Below are positions 43,001 through 51,861 of a DNA stretch of 64,000 nt, in pieces (position 1 is the first letter of the stretch; the number at the start of each line of letters is the position of its first letter). The notes under the pieces were generated by a model. It had not been told where the DNA came from and did not search any database. It saw nothing but the letters and a program-made list of their open reading frames with translations. The position numbers and the translations under genes were made by a program. The DNA is from Bifidobacterium sp. (GTDB taxonomy: Bacteria; Actinomycetota; Actinomycetes; Actinomycetales; Bifidobacteriaceae), in NCBI GenBank assembly GCA_022640915.1, contig JALCCT010000006.1, positions 1 through 64,000 of the forward strand. Reading direction: 5' to 3'.

Positions 43001-44730
43001 TTATCAAGAGTCGCTGTAATCGCCGGGTAAATCACCTTGAGATAGGCATCATCATCCTTTGTCCCCTTCTGGCCGTTGACGGCTGTGACGGTAGAATCCG
43101 CAGAATTAGTGCCTGTTACGCTCGGTTGCCCCTGACTCTCAAGCGTGCCGATATCATAGGTGGCTGTGACACTGGCGTTCTGTTGGATGCCGTTGATGCC
43201 ATCAGCTGCGGAGAAGATCAAATCAAAGCCTGAAATCGAGTCAGCAGGTTTGTTTGGTTTATCCCCACTAGTAAAGGGAACCTCCCTCGTATCGCCGGAA
43301 ACCAAATGATATACGACTTTTCCGGTTGTGGCGTTCGCAGGGTACTTGATCCCTGCATTGAACCCATTGAAGCTGAAACCGTTTGTAAAGAAGGTGTCCT
43401 TACCAGCAGCCGGGTCGGAAATCTTCCAAGTATGGACTGCAGAGCCGGTATTCGTTGCTGTAATAGATGCCTTAGCCGTGTCACCGCCAACAACTTCACT
43501 GGGGGTCATTGACTTGTCGATTGTTGTGCTGATTGTAGCTGGCGTCACCGTGCGCGAAGCATGGTCAGTGACGATGTCACTGGAAATCGAATCCTTCTTG
43601 ACCATTGCCTGCGCCACGTTATCAACGGTAACGCTTTCCGTCGAAAGGTCTGCTCCGTTATTGCGATCCGTGGCCCGCTGAACCATTTTAATGTCGACCG
43701 AATTGCCCTGTTTGGAGGGGATGGTACCTGTATAGGTGAAGCGCAGGCCACCGACCTGGTCGTCGGACACTCCGGAAGGAAGTTGAAATTCTGTCCCGGG
43801 AACACCTGTCGTCCACGCCCATTGGCCGTTTTTGAACACATACGCGTCCACTTGCACAGCGGTTGCGCCCTGTGGAAGCGACGCAGTGCCGAACCCGCCG
43901 AAATCGTTGACTCTGAATGGGTTATTGTCATCAAGCTGCGATGCGCCGTTGGCAGCCTTCGAGTCTTGCGGATCTTGAGTGATCATTGTGGTCGCGGAAA
44001 CATTCGACTCGTTGGTGGTTTTCAAGGTGATTGTGGAGGCGGCGCGATCACCATAGACGGCAGTGCTAGGGTTCCATGATTTATCGATGCCAGCATTTAC
44101 TTTCTGCTCTACACTGACTTCTACGTCTGCCTGGTCCGACGCATCAGCGGAATTATCTGCCGCAGCCGTTGCCTTATTGGTGATGGTTTCGCCATTGCGG
44201 GGATCGTCTGGAGAGAAGTTATCAGGAACCTGCAGGGTAATGTTCAACAAAGCAGTAGTGCCGTTTGCCAAACCTGAGCCAGGCAACAAAGTGAGCGGCT
44301 GGTGAAACTCCACTTTTACCTGCGTCTTAGAGCCCATTTTCGTAGGCTGTTCAATGGGTTTGCCATCCTCCGTCCACGTTGCCACCATGGCATTATTGCC
44401 CGACACCCCAGATAATTCGACTCCTGTAACCGCAAATCCTTGCAACTGTGCGGGCAGCGGATCGACCAATGTGGCATTCAGGCAATCATTTTCCGAGCAC
44501 TTCACATTGATCTGATAAGTGAATGGCTCTCCCGGCCTTAATTTCTTAGATGAAAGTCCGTCGACCGATTTTTGCACCTGAAGATATTGAGGTTGTGATG
44601 CTGCTGTAGCAACGGATACTCCACCAAACAATGTGGCGACCGCCGCAATAATGCAAACGACCCAACGCCATACAGGCTGACGGAACAGGCCCGACGCAGG
44701 CGTGCGATGTTGAGGATTCTTCCCGATCAT
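37012..44730 (-). CDS. Giant LPxTG-class repeat surface protein with isopeptide domains
   Basis: A 2572-residue cell-wall protein. The signal peptide has a long N-region and core VVCIIAAVATLFGG, with cleavage near SVATAAS. About 1900 residues of repeated DUF11-like beta-domains follow, each with a landmark such as FWDAFNLASI or FWDNFNFTGL. Next are a DUF5979-like domain (GSIKVVKKVTFAGI) and four FctA/Spy0128-like isopeptide domains with YTVTEDTD or similar E-boxes and VNTY ends. The C-terminus has a sorting signal LSKTG, a hydrophobic stretch (MVAMLLVLAGAAGLALIAA) and a long basic tail. It probably forms an adhesive stalk. G+C is lower than in its neighbours. No sortase is nearby. Its start overlaps an upstream ORF. 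Confidence 0.93.
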   Translation of the reverse strand: MIGKNPQHRTPASGLFRQPVWRWVVCIIAAVATLFGGVSVATAASQPQYLQVQKSVDGLSSKKLRPGEPFTYQINVKCSENDCLNATLVDPLPAQLQGFAVTGVELSGVSGNNAMVATWTEDGKPIEQPTKMGSKTQVKVEFHQPLTLLPGSGLANGTTALLNITLQVPDNFSPDDPRNGETITNKATAAADNSADASDQADVEVSVEQKVNAGIDKSWNPSTAVYGDRAASTITLKTTNESNVSATTMITQDPQDSKAANGASQLDDNNPFRVNDFGGFGTASLPQGATAVQVDAYVFKNGQWAWTTGVPGTEFQLPSGVSDDQVGGLRFTYTGTIPSKQGNSVDIKMVQRATDRNNGADLSTESVTVDNVAQAMVKKDSISSDIVTDHASRTVTPATISTTIDKSMTPSEVVGGDTAKASITATNTGSAVHTWKISDPAAGKDTFFTNGFSFNGFNAGIKYPANATTGKVVYHLVSGDTREVPFTSGDKPNKPADSISGFDLIFSAADGINGIQQNASVTATYDIGTLESQGQPSVTGTNSADSTVTAVNGQKGTKDDDAYLKVIYPAITATLDKTVRPGTPVQPGQSVITSLQSNMNANSESVKVNNIVVQDSWNKDDPKTNFWDAFNLASIAPTQVPAKSKLTVEIQKSDGSWITLDDSFTTGTDAANYSLSAGELAAKLPNGVDASSVQGVRFTFASNDPSGYGQQRTVTPNLVFTARATLRSNPETSVDDNSDGNATSYTNTAITTGTGKTQNNTTITGKDSDTGTGKIITYKGESGKPRIAKAWDKNTVKALTGDSAKTTFTWDVAPGFKSATITDPVDSNGNLPTDVSQTVFNAFNLVSIDGVNASDDPFSNGWAMKYDTVQSVELFNGTDWVDVPAPAGAWQEEDGSFKGYTLGEAQQLSTTAVRVTLIPNDARRTADHQAGKIVPEPGSGITAMNGRMFAMTWQLRDQTRSDESWITEKTPLNMPDSPGFVNNIVGLTATKADGTVQKNTGSDSIAITGGEPAVAVDKAADKDSVLVPAPGVVDEDQYPTNGYTLTAKNSSTDKANYVRVTDPAPCSEQKSCQSEVSSAGANTDPFTGTPAATGTLDNNTIANPFNRQNITDIDIKASIPAEVDLSKSTVWLLKYTKANGFSTQKSTASLVNDMESAALVDVVGVSVTFVSTSPDAERGTITQANNLTVRMDTQVRSTLRTTGEAFIPTTAVLKMSSNQAFAQSYDLVVSPQGKTGALDSANVAYGLGSLNVTARKTIADGTIERPQPGEIQTVTLSGDQGTSTVAPDSVTVTDGQDGENGSPSFWDNFNFTGLDSIDFPEGSNQVKIGVYGPFGTDGAMDWKDGVAQAHSNNNGYTLPVTSEQYKDIAGVRFVFTKADNTIFSTSDPRWSAKIVYKVVLRDKQRTSGNDVVWPGKATNKVVIKATSPELTPVESTATADVNWVEGTHKLAIDKWANEGTRSVPVGSLVPWDITIHNAGTGYLDLTTLTDSMSQYLLYTGEAPVKRGSVEFTPGTLPDNSAGTLTTKPEIDTSHTSQSEPQLILTWPEGKGRMQPGETAKIRIYLELQPGLSSGDKAWNTATVTTVQKLDSVTDAVPGNANDENTKKTSDNSGETKDYVSTTPGKNLYVVKGVRGSLDGAVNTVNAQTQCTPTLLGPDKSMYYRSPCAANSTLGGVDHWLLHTVNAGTTGIKTMTIFDSLPADGDLMLIAGESRGSTYRPELLQNIELVGEPEGTVIRKQVTESPSPCKSTWNTLDGGGAACEQNGETWTDVSDSTDWSKITGVRVVLDFTKSTTGLLQPGKAIDITYASRNNPRTDADKTLATNDIPAADQYAWNQYGLQYTGDDNKISKITPSKVGVHLRTGSIKVVKKVTFAGISKHAPDKFTASMSCKFGDTTLTFDGGKPTKTIELVKAEDGTYTPVVVNGIPVGATCTIAEDGETGHFGETTRSLENGTVTVETPDPTDQIPASQVTTLTNEYYDAAGEFTPRGVKKLVNRAPVSSDTFSFTVKEGDKQVSTGSVADLSKSDKIVFAPIKYAMSDIGTHTYTVTEDTDHLPNGVSAAPAQTFTVKVTDNGDGTLKSTPTYPEEGDGLEFVNTYDASGSFAPQGVKSLEGRNPVSSDSYKFTVKDKDGATVSTGSVADLSKSDKIVFAPIKYTLADAGKTFQYTVAEDATGLPAGVSATTGSQVFTVKVTDNGDGTLKATPTYPKDGDGLQFVNTYSTSQEVPLNINGTKLLLANGTNTTIGDFASKFSFSISGVDDAGKAAPLPADADGKTVDSAVNDKLGNIDFGRIVYTQADLADAKQNTDGSRTKTFHYTVQESEKQPAGVTADPSLTKKFDVVVTDDGVGRMTAVAASVVPNSADTKAPEGGALFEFSNTYTLKPQKAAVTDQLTIMKKLINATLKDGQFRFTLTDAATGKVLQTVSNKADGAVKFDAVEYAKPGVYEYKVAELVPDGAKANAQGRPVKDGVTYDPKIYGVKVTVTDNHDGTLSVKTERTDAKSQTIEFVNTASKQGLPKPGLSKTGSDTAMVAMLLVLAGAAGLALIAAKHRRSALIEAHAADRGSHVRRR
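38083..38720 (-). repeat. 360-bp tandem duplication coding for two FctA-like domains
   Basis: Two adjacent domain units of the surface protein are near-identical at DNA level with a period of exactly 360 bases: for example 38261-38326 against 38621-38686 differ at only a few positions, and 38083-38160 resembles 38452-38523. Both encode TGSVADLSKSDKIVFAPIKY. This is recent duplication and a potential site of copy-number change. Confidence 0.8.
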
Positions 44731-44954
44731 GATCTTCTCCCTGTATTTGCTTCGCTCGAAATCAGAGTTTCAAATGCGATGTGATTCTTTGTGTTTGCTG
44801 AGAATAAAGTTTCCGTGGCAGCTTCCAAATATGGCATCTCAGGCGTCCCCGTTCCCATGGTATATCTCTCCATATTTCGCGCCATTGCGATGCTTCTGTT
44901 CACTTTGACGGCATTGCCCGGACCTACTCCGCCGCCATTCGTTGATATTTTCAT
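44727..44954 (-). CDS. 75-residue ORF coupled to the surface-protein gene
   Basis: A small frame beginning MKISTNGGGVGPGNAVKVNR, ending GRRS, with its TGA sharing an ATGA overlap with the start codon of the giant surface protein. The start at 44954 has a good ribosome site (AAGAAAGGG, five bases before ATG). There is no signal peptide or membrane helix; the protein is mildly basic and rich in Asn, Thr and Met. I recognise no family. The strict coupling argues it is translated, either as a leader peptide that sets expression of the large protein or as a small partner. A frame extending to 45053 has no better start. Confidence 0.6.
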   Translation of the reverse strand: MKISTNGGGVGPGNAVKVNRSIAMARNMERYTMGTGTPEMPYLEAATETLFSANTKNHIAFETLISSEANTGRRS

Positions 44955-45165
44955 ATCAACCCTTTCTTCAAATCTCTCGTTCTCGCCGGGTTGTCCTATC
45001 CCACTCACATGGATATCTCCTGAATATCCCTTGCAAGACATGACTGAACACATAAGGCATCTTCACCGACAATTATCAGCTACTAACATACAATCATACA
45101 TCGATTCGCCGGGATAGATTTATGGCTTAATAGTTAAACAAACGATTACGTGATACGAGTCACAT

Positions 45166-45195
45166 TTTATATGAGGCAAGAATCCTTGTTGTTAA
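45166..45195 (-). promoter_or_regulatory. Candidate promoter of the surface-protein unit
   Basis: Minus strand -35 TTAACA (45190-45195) and -10 TATAAA (45166-45171), spacer 18 bases, about 210 bases before the small coupled ORF. Confidence 0.45.
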
Positions 45196-45342
45196 GCCAT
45201 TGCCGACTGTTTTAGCTCGACACAAACTTCAACAAGGGTTAACTATAAAGACTGGCGTCATCGCCCAACCGGCAAAAGAAGCAACAACGCATCCGGGCAG
45301 CCCAGCGGCTGCTGGGAGGCATGCCAATTGCCCAGGTTATAG

Positions 45343-45372
45343 ATTGCATATACATGCATAGTTGTATGCAAT
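45343..45372. promoter_or_regulatory. Inverted repeat in the hspR/surface-protein gap
   Basis: ATTGCATA (45343-45350) and TATGCAAT (45365-45372) are perfect reverse complements 14 bases apart, with an inner CATGCAT. It could be an operator upstream of the surface-protein promoter. Confidence 0.4.
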
Positions 45373-45565
45373 GGGGCCCGATTCGATGTCTGACCGTGCC
45401 TCAGAGCCGTTAGCCCGTTTTTGCCCCTTCTTGGCGCGCATACTGATGCGGAAAATGGCTCTGGAACATTGCGCTTCACATGATAGGGCTCCGATAGCCT
45501 AACGATGCGATGCATACCCGCTGCGAAACGCTAAGACAGCGCGATTCTCACACCTCGCACACCCT

Positions 45566-46138
45566 TCAGTCGAGGTATTGGCCCCACAACACCACAGACT
45601 TCTCGTCCTGCGGGTATTGCGGCATATCGTCGCCGGAGCGGCCTGATGTCAGCTCACGGCGATGCACCTGGATCTCGTGCCGCCATAGCCGCGCTTGGTT
45701 CGAACGCTGCACCTCGACGATACCGCCGTCAGTATCAGCTGCGAAAATACTCGAACCGTTCGGCCGGCTCAGCCGCTTGAGCTCGCGGCGCAGCTGCCGG
45801 TTCTCTTCCTGCAGATCGAGAATGCGTGCAATACCAGCCAGATTGATGCTTTCATCCTGACTGAGGTGCTGCGCCTGCACCAGCCGATCGATGTCGCGCA
45901 GCGAATAGCGGCGTGCACCGCCTCCTGTCCGCTGCGGCTCGATAAGCCCCAATCGGTCGTACTGCCGCAAGGTCTGCGGATGGATGTTCGCCAGCTCCGC
46001 AGTGCGGCCGACGCCGAAAATCGGCAGATCGATGTCGAAGCCGACTTCATCGGCCCCGTCGAGGTTCGCGCGGGACTCGACCAAGGCGAGCGCGCACATC
46101 TCGTAGAGTGCACGCGCCTCGCGTTCCAGCCGTGCCAT
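45566..46138 (-). CDS. hspR: Heat-shock repressor HspR (MerR family)
   Basis: A 190-residue MerR-type regulator. A roughly 38-residue N-terminal extension precedes the winged helix-turn-helix (about 40-105) with RTAELANIHPQTLRQYDRLGLIEPQRTGGGARRYS, the HspR signature, followed by a coiled-coil stretch RILDLQEENRQLRRELKRL. HspR binds HAIR inverted repeats, usually together with DnaK, to repress the dnaK operon. Two HAIR-like sites are found upstream of dnaK (50109-50129 and 50169-50189). It is the last gene of dnaK-grpE-dnaJ-hspR, five bases after the dnaJ stop, a classical actinobacterial feedback arrangement. Confidence 0.95.
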   Translation of the reverse strand: MARLEREARALYEMCALALVESRANLDGADEVGFDIDLPIFGVGRTAELANIHPQTLRQYDRLGLIEPQRTGGGARRYSLRDIDRLVQAQHLSQDESINLAGIARILDLQEENRQLRRELKRLSRPNGSSIFAADTDGGIVEVQRSNQARLWRHEIQVHRRELTSGRSGDDMPQYPQDEKSVVLWGQYLD

Positions 46139-46143
46139 GGCGA

Positions 46144-47136
46144 TCAGCGCTCCCGACCTAGTTCATCAAGGAAATCACCCGACTCCGCGTCGAACTCCTT
46201 GGCCTTGTGCTTGAGCGCCACACTGGGCTTGGACGGCACACGAATCTCAATACGACCCACCAAGTCGCCGCCGCGACCGGGTACGCCCTTGCCGGAGATC
46301 CGCACCTCGCTACCGCTCGAAGAGCCTGCGGGAACCTTGAATGTCACCAGCTCCCCGTCAATATCCTTGGCTTCGACCTTCGCCCCAGCCACTGCCTGCC
46401 CGACGCTGACCGGCAACGCCATGACGATATCGTGCCCGCGCAACGAGAACTTCGGATCCTCACGAACGGCGAGCTCCAAAAACATGTCGCCGGCCTTGCC
46501 GCCGTTGGCGCCGGGCTTGCCTTTGCCCGCAAGGCGTATCTTCTGCCCGTCTCTGACGCCAGCGGGCACATGCGTCTTGAACTTGCGCCCATCAACGCTC
46601 AGCGACACCGTCGCGCCCTTGACCGCCTGACGGAAGGTCAAGGTGATTTTCGAATTGCGATCCTCGCCTCGCTCAGGCCGCTGCGGCTCGCGATACGCAG
46701 TGCGGCCGCGGGCCCCTCCCGGCATGCCACCGCCGAACATGGAGAAAATATCATCCATGCCGGGCTGACCGCCGCCGGACGTCGAGAAGCGGACGCGCGA
46801 GCCATCGCCCGTGCCATCGCCGAACATCGAGCCGAAGATATCGGAGAAGCCCGTGCTGCTGAAGCCGCCCTGGCCAGAGCCGCCCGCAAAGCGCGCACCG
46901 CCCATGCCGAACTGCCGAATTGCGTCGTACTTCTGGCGCTGTTCCTTATTGTTCAGCACGTCATATGCCTCGGAGATGTCCTTGAACTTCTCCTCCGCCT
47001 CTTTGGACTTGTTCAAATCGGGATGATACTGGCGTGCCAGCTTGCGGTACGCTTTGTTAACATCGGCTGCGCTGGCGTCTTTGGAGACACCGAGGACCTT
47101 GTAGAAGTCCTTGTTCAGCCATTCGTTCTCAGCCAA
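46144..47136 (-). CDS. dnaJ: DnaJ-type co-chaperone without zinc fingers
   Basis: A 330-residue J-protein. The J domain (about 4-70) has [31 protein letters not shown] with the HPD tripeptide. A Gly/Phe/Ser-rich region (about 75-150) follows, then two C-terminal beta-domains with [18 protein letters not shown] and a [25 protein letters not shown] motif. The four CxxCxGxG zinc motifs of classical DnaJ are absent, so it is CbpA-like. The start is TTG 47136, since AGGAGG lies six bases upstream and the upstream ATG 47187 has none. It stimulates DnaK ATPase. Confidence 0.92.
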   Translation of the reverse strand: MAENEWLNKDFYKVLGVSKDASAADVNKAYRKLARQYHPDLNKSKEAEEKFKDISEAYDVLNNKEQRQKYDAIRQFGMGGARFAGGSGQGGFSSTGFSDIFGSMFGDGTGDGSRVRFSTSGGGQPGMDDIFSMFGGGMPGGARGRTAYREPQRPERGEDRNSKITLTFRQAVKGATVSLSVDGRKFKTHVPAGVRDGQKIRLAGKGKPGANGGKAGDMFLELAVREDPKFSLRGHDIVMALPVSVGQAVAGAKVEAKDIDGELVTFKVPAGSSSGSEVRISGKGVPGRGGDLVGRIEIRVPSKPSVALKHKAKEFDAESGDFLDELGRER

Positions 47137-47261
47137 GATGTGCCTCCTTTCCTGGGCAAACTTCTTGTTGATCGATCCGGCACCCATGAGGAGTGCCGCA
47201 AGTGAGGGGGATATACATTGCTCGGTACACCCCCCTTTTCAAAACCTGCCGCCGCACAGCG

Positions 47262-48074
47262 TCAGTTCTTGGGAGAAGCGACTACTACTCGGGCGGCTCG
47301 GATTACCCGATCGCCGATGCGGTATCCGGCCTCTACCACGGTATCGACTGTTTCAGTGGTGGCGTTTTCGTCGGGCTTGTGCAGGATGGCTTCATGCTTG
47401 GTCGGGTCGAAAGCTTCTCCAACCTCGCCGAACTTCTCTACGCCAAAGCGTTCGAAAGCCTTATCGACCTTCGTGGCAACCGCGTTGAAGGACTCGTCGA
47501 TATCGCTGTGCGCCTTGATGCGGTCGATGTCGTCGAGCGCGGGGAGCAACGCCGTGAGCACGTCGATGATGCCATGCTCACGGAAACGATCCTGCTCCTT
47601 CTTCGAGCGATTGCGGAAGTTGACGAACTCGGCTCGCTCGCGCTGCAAGGCGTCGAGATATTCTGCCGCCTCCTGCTTCGCCTTTCCGAGCGGAGTCAGC
47701 GAATCTTGCGAACCGTCGTCGCCAGCATCCGTGCCGCCAGCACTATCGTCGGCATTACCCGGCTGATCGCCTTCAGCGCTTTGCGCACTGTCGGTATTAT
47801 CGGGCCGTGCATCGGCGTTATCGTCACTGCCGGCATCGCTGCTCCCGGTTTGCCGGCCTTCGGCACTGCTCGCAGCGCAATGGCTGTTCTGATCTCCCTG
47901 AGTTCCTCGACTGCTCTGTTCGCCTGATTCGGTACTCGGTGCCTGCCCGTTGCCCTTCGCTGCGGGATTCGAAGCAGGCTGAGCCGCCTTGCCAGCCGAC
48001 CCAGCCGCGTTGTCCGCAGCCTGATCGGCATCCGGCAGATCGTTAAGGTAATCGTCCTTGCTGAATGCGGACAT
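47262..48074 (-). CDS. grpE: Nucleotide-exchange factor GrpE
   Basis: A 270-residue protein. The first 130 residues are acidic, Asn/Asp/Ala-rich and of low complexity, longer than usual for GrpE. The conserved part (about 135-268) has the coiled coil AKQEAAEYLDALQRERAEFVNFRNRSKKEQDRFREHGI and the beta-domain motif FDPTKHEAILHKPDEN with GYRIGDRVIRAARVVVA. GrpE exchanges ADP on DnaK and acts as a thermosensor. It lies two bases after dnaK and 125 bases before dnaJ, in the operon repressed by HspR. Confidence 0.95.
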   Translation of the reverse strand: MSAFSKDDYLNDLPDADQAADNAAGSAGKAAQPASNPAAKGNGQAPSTESGEQSSRGTQGDQNSHCAASSAEGRQTGSSDAGSDDNADARPDNTDSAQSAEGDQPGNADDSAGGTDAGDDGSQDSLTPLGKAKQEAAEYLDALQRERAEFVNFRNRSKKEQDRFREHGIIDVLTALLPALDDIDRIKAHSDIDESFNAVATKVDKAFERFGVEKFGEVGEAFDPTKHEAILHKPDENATTETVDTVVEAGYRIGDRVIRAARVVVASPKN

Positions 48075-48076
48075 GA

Positions 48077-49960
<1,884 letters not shown>

Positions 49961-50108
49961 AACGGTTGTCTCCTTATTCGTTCGTTATCAGCTGTTCATT
50001 GCCAGCTGACGTTGCCTGCTCAAGCCCGCCAAGTCCTTGTGGTCTCGGTATATTCCGTCCGATGGCCGTAGAACCCACGTCATGAGGTCTCCCTCACTGG
50101 CTTACAAA

Positions 50109-50129
50109 CTTGAGCCTACATCACTCAAC
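50109..50129. promoter_or_regulatory. HAIR operator 1 (HspR site) before dnaK
   Basis: CTTGAGC-N7-ACTCAAC matches the HspR consensus CTTGAGT-N7-ACTCAAG in 12 of 14 arm positions. It overlaps the -10 and spacer of the predicted dnaK promoter, so binding would block transcription. Confidence 0.85.
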
Positions 50130-50142
50130 TTTATGAAGTCAA
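50113..50142 (-). promoter_or_regulatory. dnaK operon promoter
   Basis: Minus strand -35 TTGACT (50137-50142) and -10 TAGGCT (50113-50118), spacer 18 bases. The HAIR site at 50109-50129 sits across its -10 and spacer. Confidence 0.55.
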
Positions 50143-50168
50143 CTTATATTCCAAGTTTCTGCAAAAAA

Positions 50169-50189
50169 CTTGAGTTTTATGCTATCAAG
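50169..50189. promoter_or_regulatory. HAIR-like operator 2 before dnaK
   Basis: CTTGAGT-N7-TATCAAG matches the left arm of the HspR consensus perfectly and the right arm at 5 of 7. It lies 60 bases from operator 1, giving a tandem arrangement. Confidence 0.65.
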
Positions 50190-50264
50190 TTTGTACAGTC
50201 GCGGTTCTGCCGCCGTTCCCGGCGCCAAATCTTAAGACCGCCACAGGCCGATAATGCCCAATTC

Positions 50265-50912
50265 CTATACCAGCTCTTCGGCCAACACCTCGAGGGCAAT
50301 CTCAATCGCCGCGTTCAGGTCGCGCTGCGACCAGCTGGGCATCGGCGTCGCCGATGATGAGGCGGAAGCGGCCGAAACCGCGAGCTCGTGGGATGCGGGG
50401 ACATGCACAAAGCCCGCGCGAACCTGTGCATGGGTTGCGCGGATATGGTTGAGCATGGCATACATGACATGGTTGCACAGGTATGTGCCGGCAGAATTGG
50501 AGATAACCGCCGGATAGCCGTGGTCTTTGAGAGCTCGCACTATACGTTCAATAGGCAGGGTCGAAAAATAGCCATCAGCACCATCAGGATCGATCAGTGA
50601 GCCATGCGCCGCGCGCCCGGCGTTGTCAGGGGCGGAATCATCGCAGTTGATGGCGACGCGTTCGACCGAGATGCTTGGCCGGCCAGCGGCCAGCCCCAGC
50701 ATGAGCACAATGTCCGGTTGCACCCGCCGGTACGCCGCAAGCAGTCGCTCGAATCCATGCTGAAAGTCGACCGGCAGAATCGTACCGGTTACCGTGAGCG
50801 CGCCCGCCCCACCGATTTCGCGCCCATCCAGCGTGGAGACGATGGCTTCGGTCGGATTGATGGCATTGCCGAGAAACGCCTCAAAGCCCGAAAGCAGCAA
50901 CTTGCTCATCAT
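50265..50912 (-). CDS. pcp: Pyroglutamyl peptidase (pyrrolidone-carboxylate peptidase)
   Basis: A 215-residue cysteine peptidase of family C15 removing N-terminal pyroglutamate from peptides. The catalytic residues are visible: E in GRPSISVERVA, C in SNSAGTYLCNHVMY and H near the C-terminus in AGFVHVPASHEL. LSGFEAFLGNAINPTE is the conserved N-terminal loop. The length fits the family, and the protein is cytosolic. The double ATG start is preceded by GAGGG. It is on the same strand as the dnaK operon but upstream of its promoter region; the two are not obviously cotranscribed. Confidence 0.94.
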   Translation of the reverse strand: MMSKLLLSGFEAFLGNAINPTEAIVSTLDGREIGGAGALTVTGTILPVDFQHGFERLLAAYRRVQPDIVLMLGLAAGRPSISVERVAINCDDSAPDNAGRAAHGSLIDPDGADGYFSTLPIERIVRALKDHGYPAVISNSAGTYLCNHVMYAMLNHIRATHAQVRAGFVHVPASHELAVSAASASSSATPMPSWSQRDLNAAIEIALEVLAEELV

Positions 50913-51001
50913 TTGCCCTCGCCTACTGTTTTATCTGAAAACCGCCTGGCATGAACACGGTCATGAAGACGGTCTTACCCAATGCCTATATCGACGTGAC
51001 C

Positions 51002-51835
51002 TTATACGGACGCCAGCCCGAGCTTCTCGAACGCCAGCGCGAGGCCGTTCTCGTCAATCGGGGCAGTGACCCAATCGGCGGCTTCCTTGGCCTGTGCCGT
51101 ACCGTTGCCCATCGCCACCCCAGTGCCGGCCGAGCGCAGCATCGCGATATCATTGGCGGAATCGCCCAAGGCTATCGTGGTATCCGGCGCGAAGCCAAGG
51201 CGAGCCGTCATTTTCCGTGCACCGACGGACTTGTCCATGCCCAAAGCAGTTAGTTCGCCTGTCTCTGCGACCTTCTGGGGCAACGAGCCAGGAACAATGC
51301 AGAACCGACTGCCAAAGCGTTCCTGCATATCGACCAGCCGCACGCCCGAATCTGCAGGAATGAAGAAGGTCGCCTTATTCGATGTCGTAGGCGCATCGGT
51401 TCGCACATAAGGGCCGATCTGCCGTAGATACGCGCTCCAATCGCCCGTGATCGGCTTACCATCGGTGTCGGAAGTCTGGAACAGATCGATAAAGCCACGC
51501 ACCGAATAGACGGCGTCGGGTGTCGTCCAGAAGCAGGGGATTCCATTGGAATCAAACCACGCGCCGAGCTCGGCCACATCGGCCTGTGCAATGCGCTCGT
51601 CGAAGATCGGCTTCCCATCCATCTCGCCATATGCGCCATTGCTACTGACAAGGCCACGGAAACCAAGATCCCAAATCCACGGATACACCTCAGGCTTGCT
51701 GCGCCCGGTACAAAGCACAAGCCGGTGACCTGCATCCGCAGCGTCAGCAAGCGCTGTTCGCGCCGAGTCCGGTACCTGTTGATTGTCATCGATTAATGTG
51801 CCATCCGCATCGATGAATACGAGTCGCTGCATCAT
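51002..51835 (-). CDS. Cof-type HAD phosphatase
   Basis: A 277-residue HAD hydrolase of the Cof subfamily. Motif I is FIDADGTLIDDNQQVP (first Asp near residue 9), motif II is LVLCTGRSKPEVYPW, the Lys motif is ELTALGMDKSVGARKMTARLG and motif IV is IALGDSANDIAMLRSAGTGVAMGNGTAQAKEAADWVT. The C2B cap between motifs II and III is typical. The start is ATG 51835 after AGAGGAAGGG. Substrates of this group are often sugar or nucleotide phosphates and vitamin B6; none can be fixed here. It follows a small membrane-protein gene (51862-52440) after about 26 bases, probably one transcript. Confidence 0.9.
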   Translation of the reverse strand: MMQRLVFIDADGTLIDDNQQVPDSARTALADAADAGHRLVLCTGRSKPEVYPWIWDLGFRGLVSSNGAYGEMDGKPIFDERIAQADVAELGAWFDSNGIPCFWTTPDAVYSVRGFIDLFQTSDTDGKPITGDWSAYLRQIGPYVRTDAPTTSNKATFFIPADSGVRLVDMQERFGSRFCIVPGSLPQKVAETGELTALGMDKSVGARKMTARLGFAPDTTIALGDSANDIAMLRSAGTGVAMGNGTAQAKEAADWVTAPIDENGLALAFEKLGLASV

Positions 51836-51861
51836 GTTGTCCCTTCCTCTTTGCGCCAGAA

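Larger units (their letters stand above)
44955..45565. other. A+T-rich gap between surface-protein unit and hspR
   Basis: About 610 bases with no convincing gene. It holds a candidate minus-strand promoter (45166-45195), an inverted repeat (45343-45372) and a small stem CCCAGC/GCTGGG at 45301-45316. The A+T-rich half (45060-45250) contrasts with the flanking genome. An 85-residue minus-strand frame at 45258-45515 looks spurious. Confidence 0.5.

Noticed and set aside
45258..45515. 85-residue minus-strand frame downstream of hspR
   Set aside because: No ribosome site, odd composition and no recognisable domain.
47137..47187. ATG start for the DnaJ-type gene at 47187
   Set aside because: No ribosome site precedes it, whereas AGGAGG lies six bases before TTG 47136, where family similarity begins.
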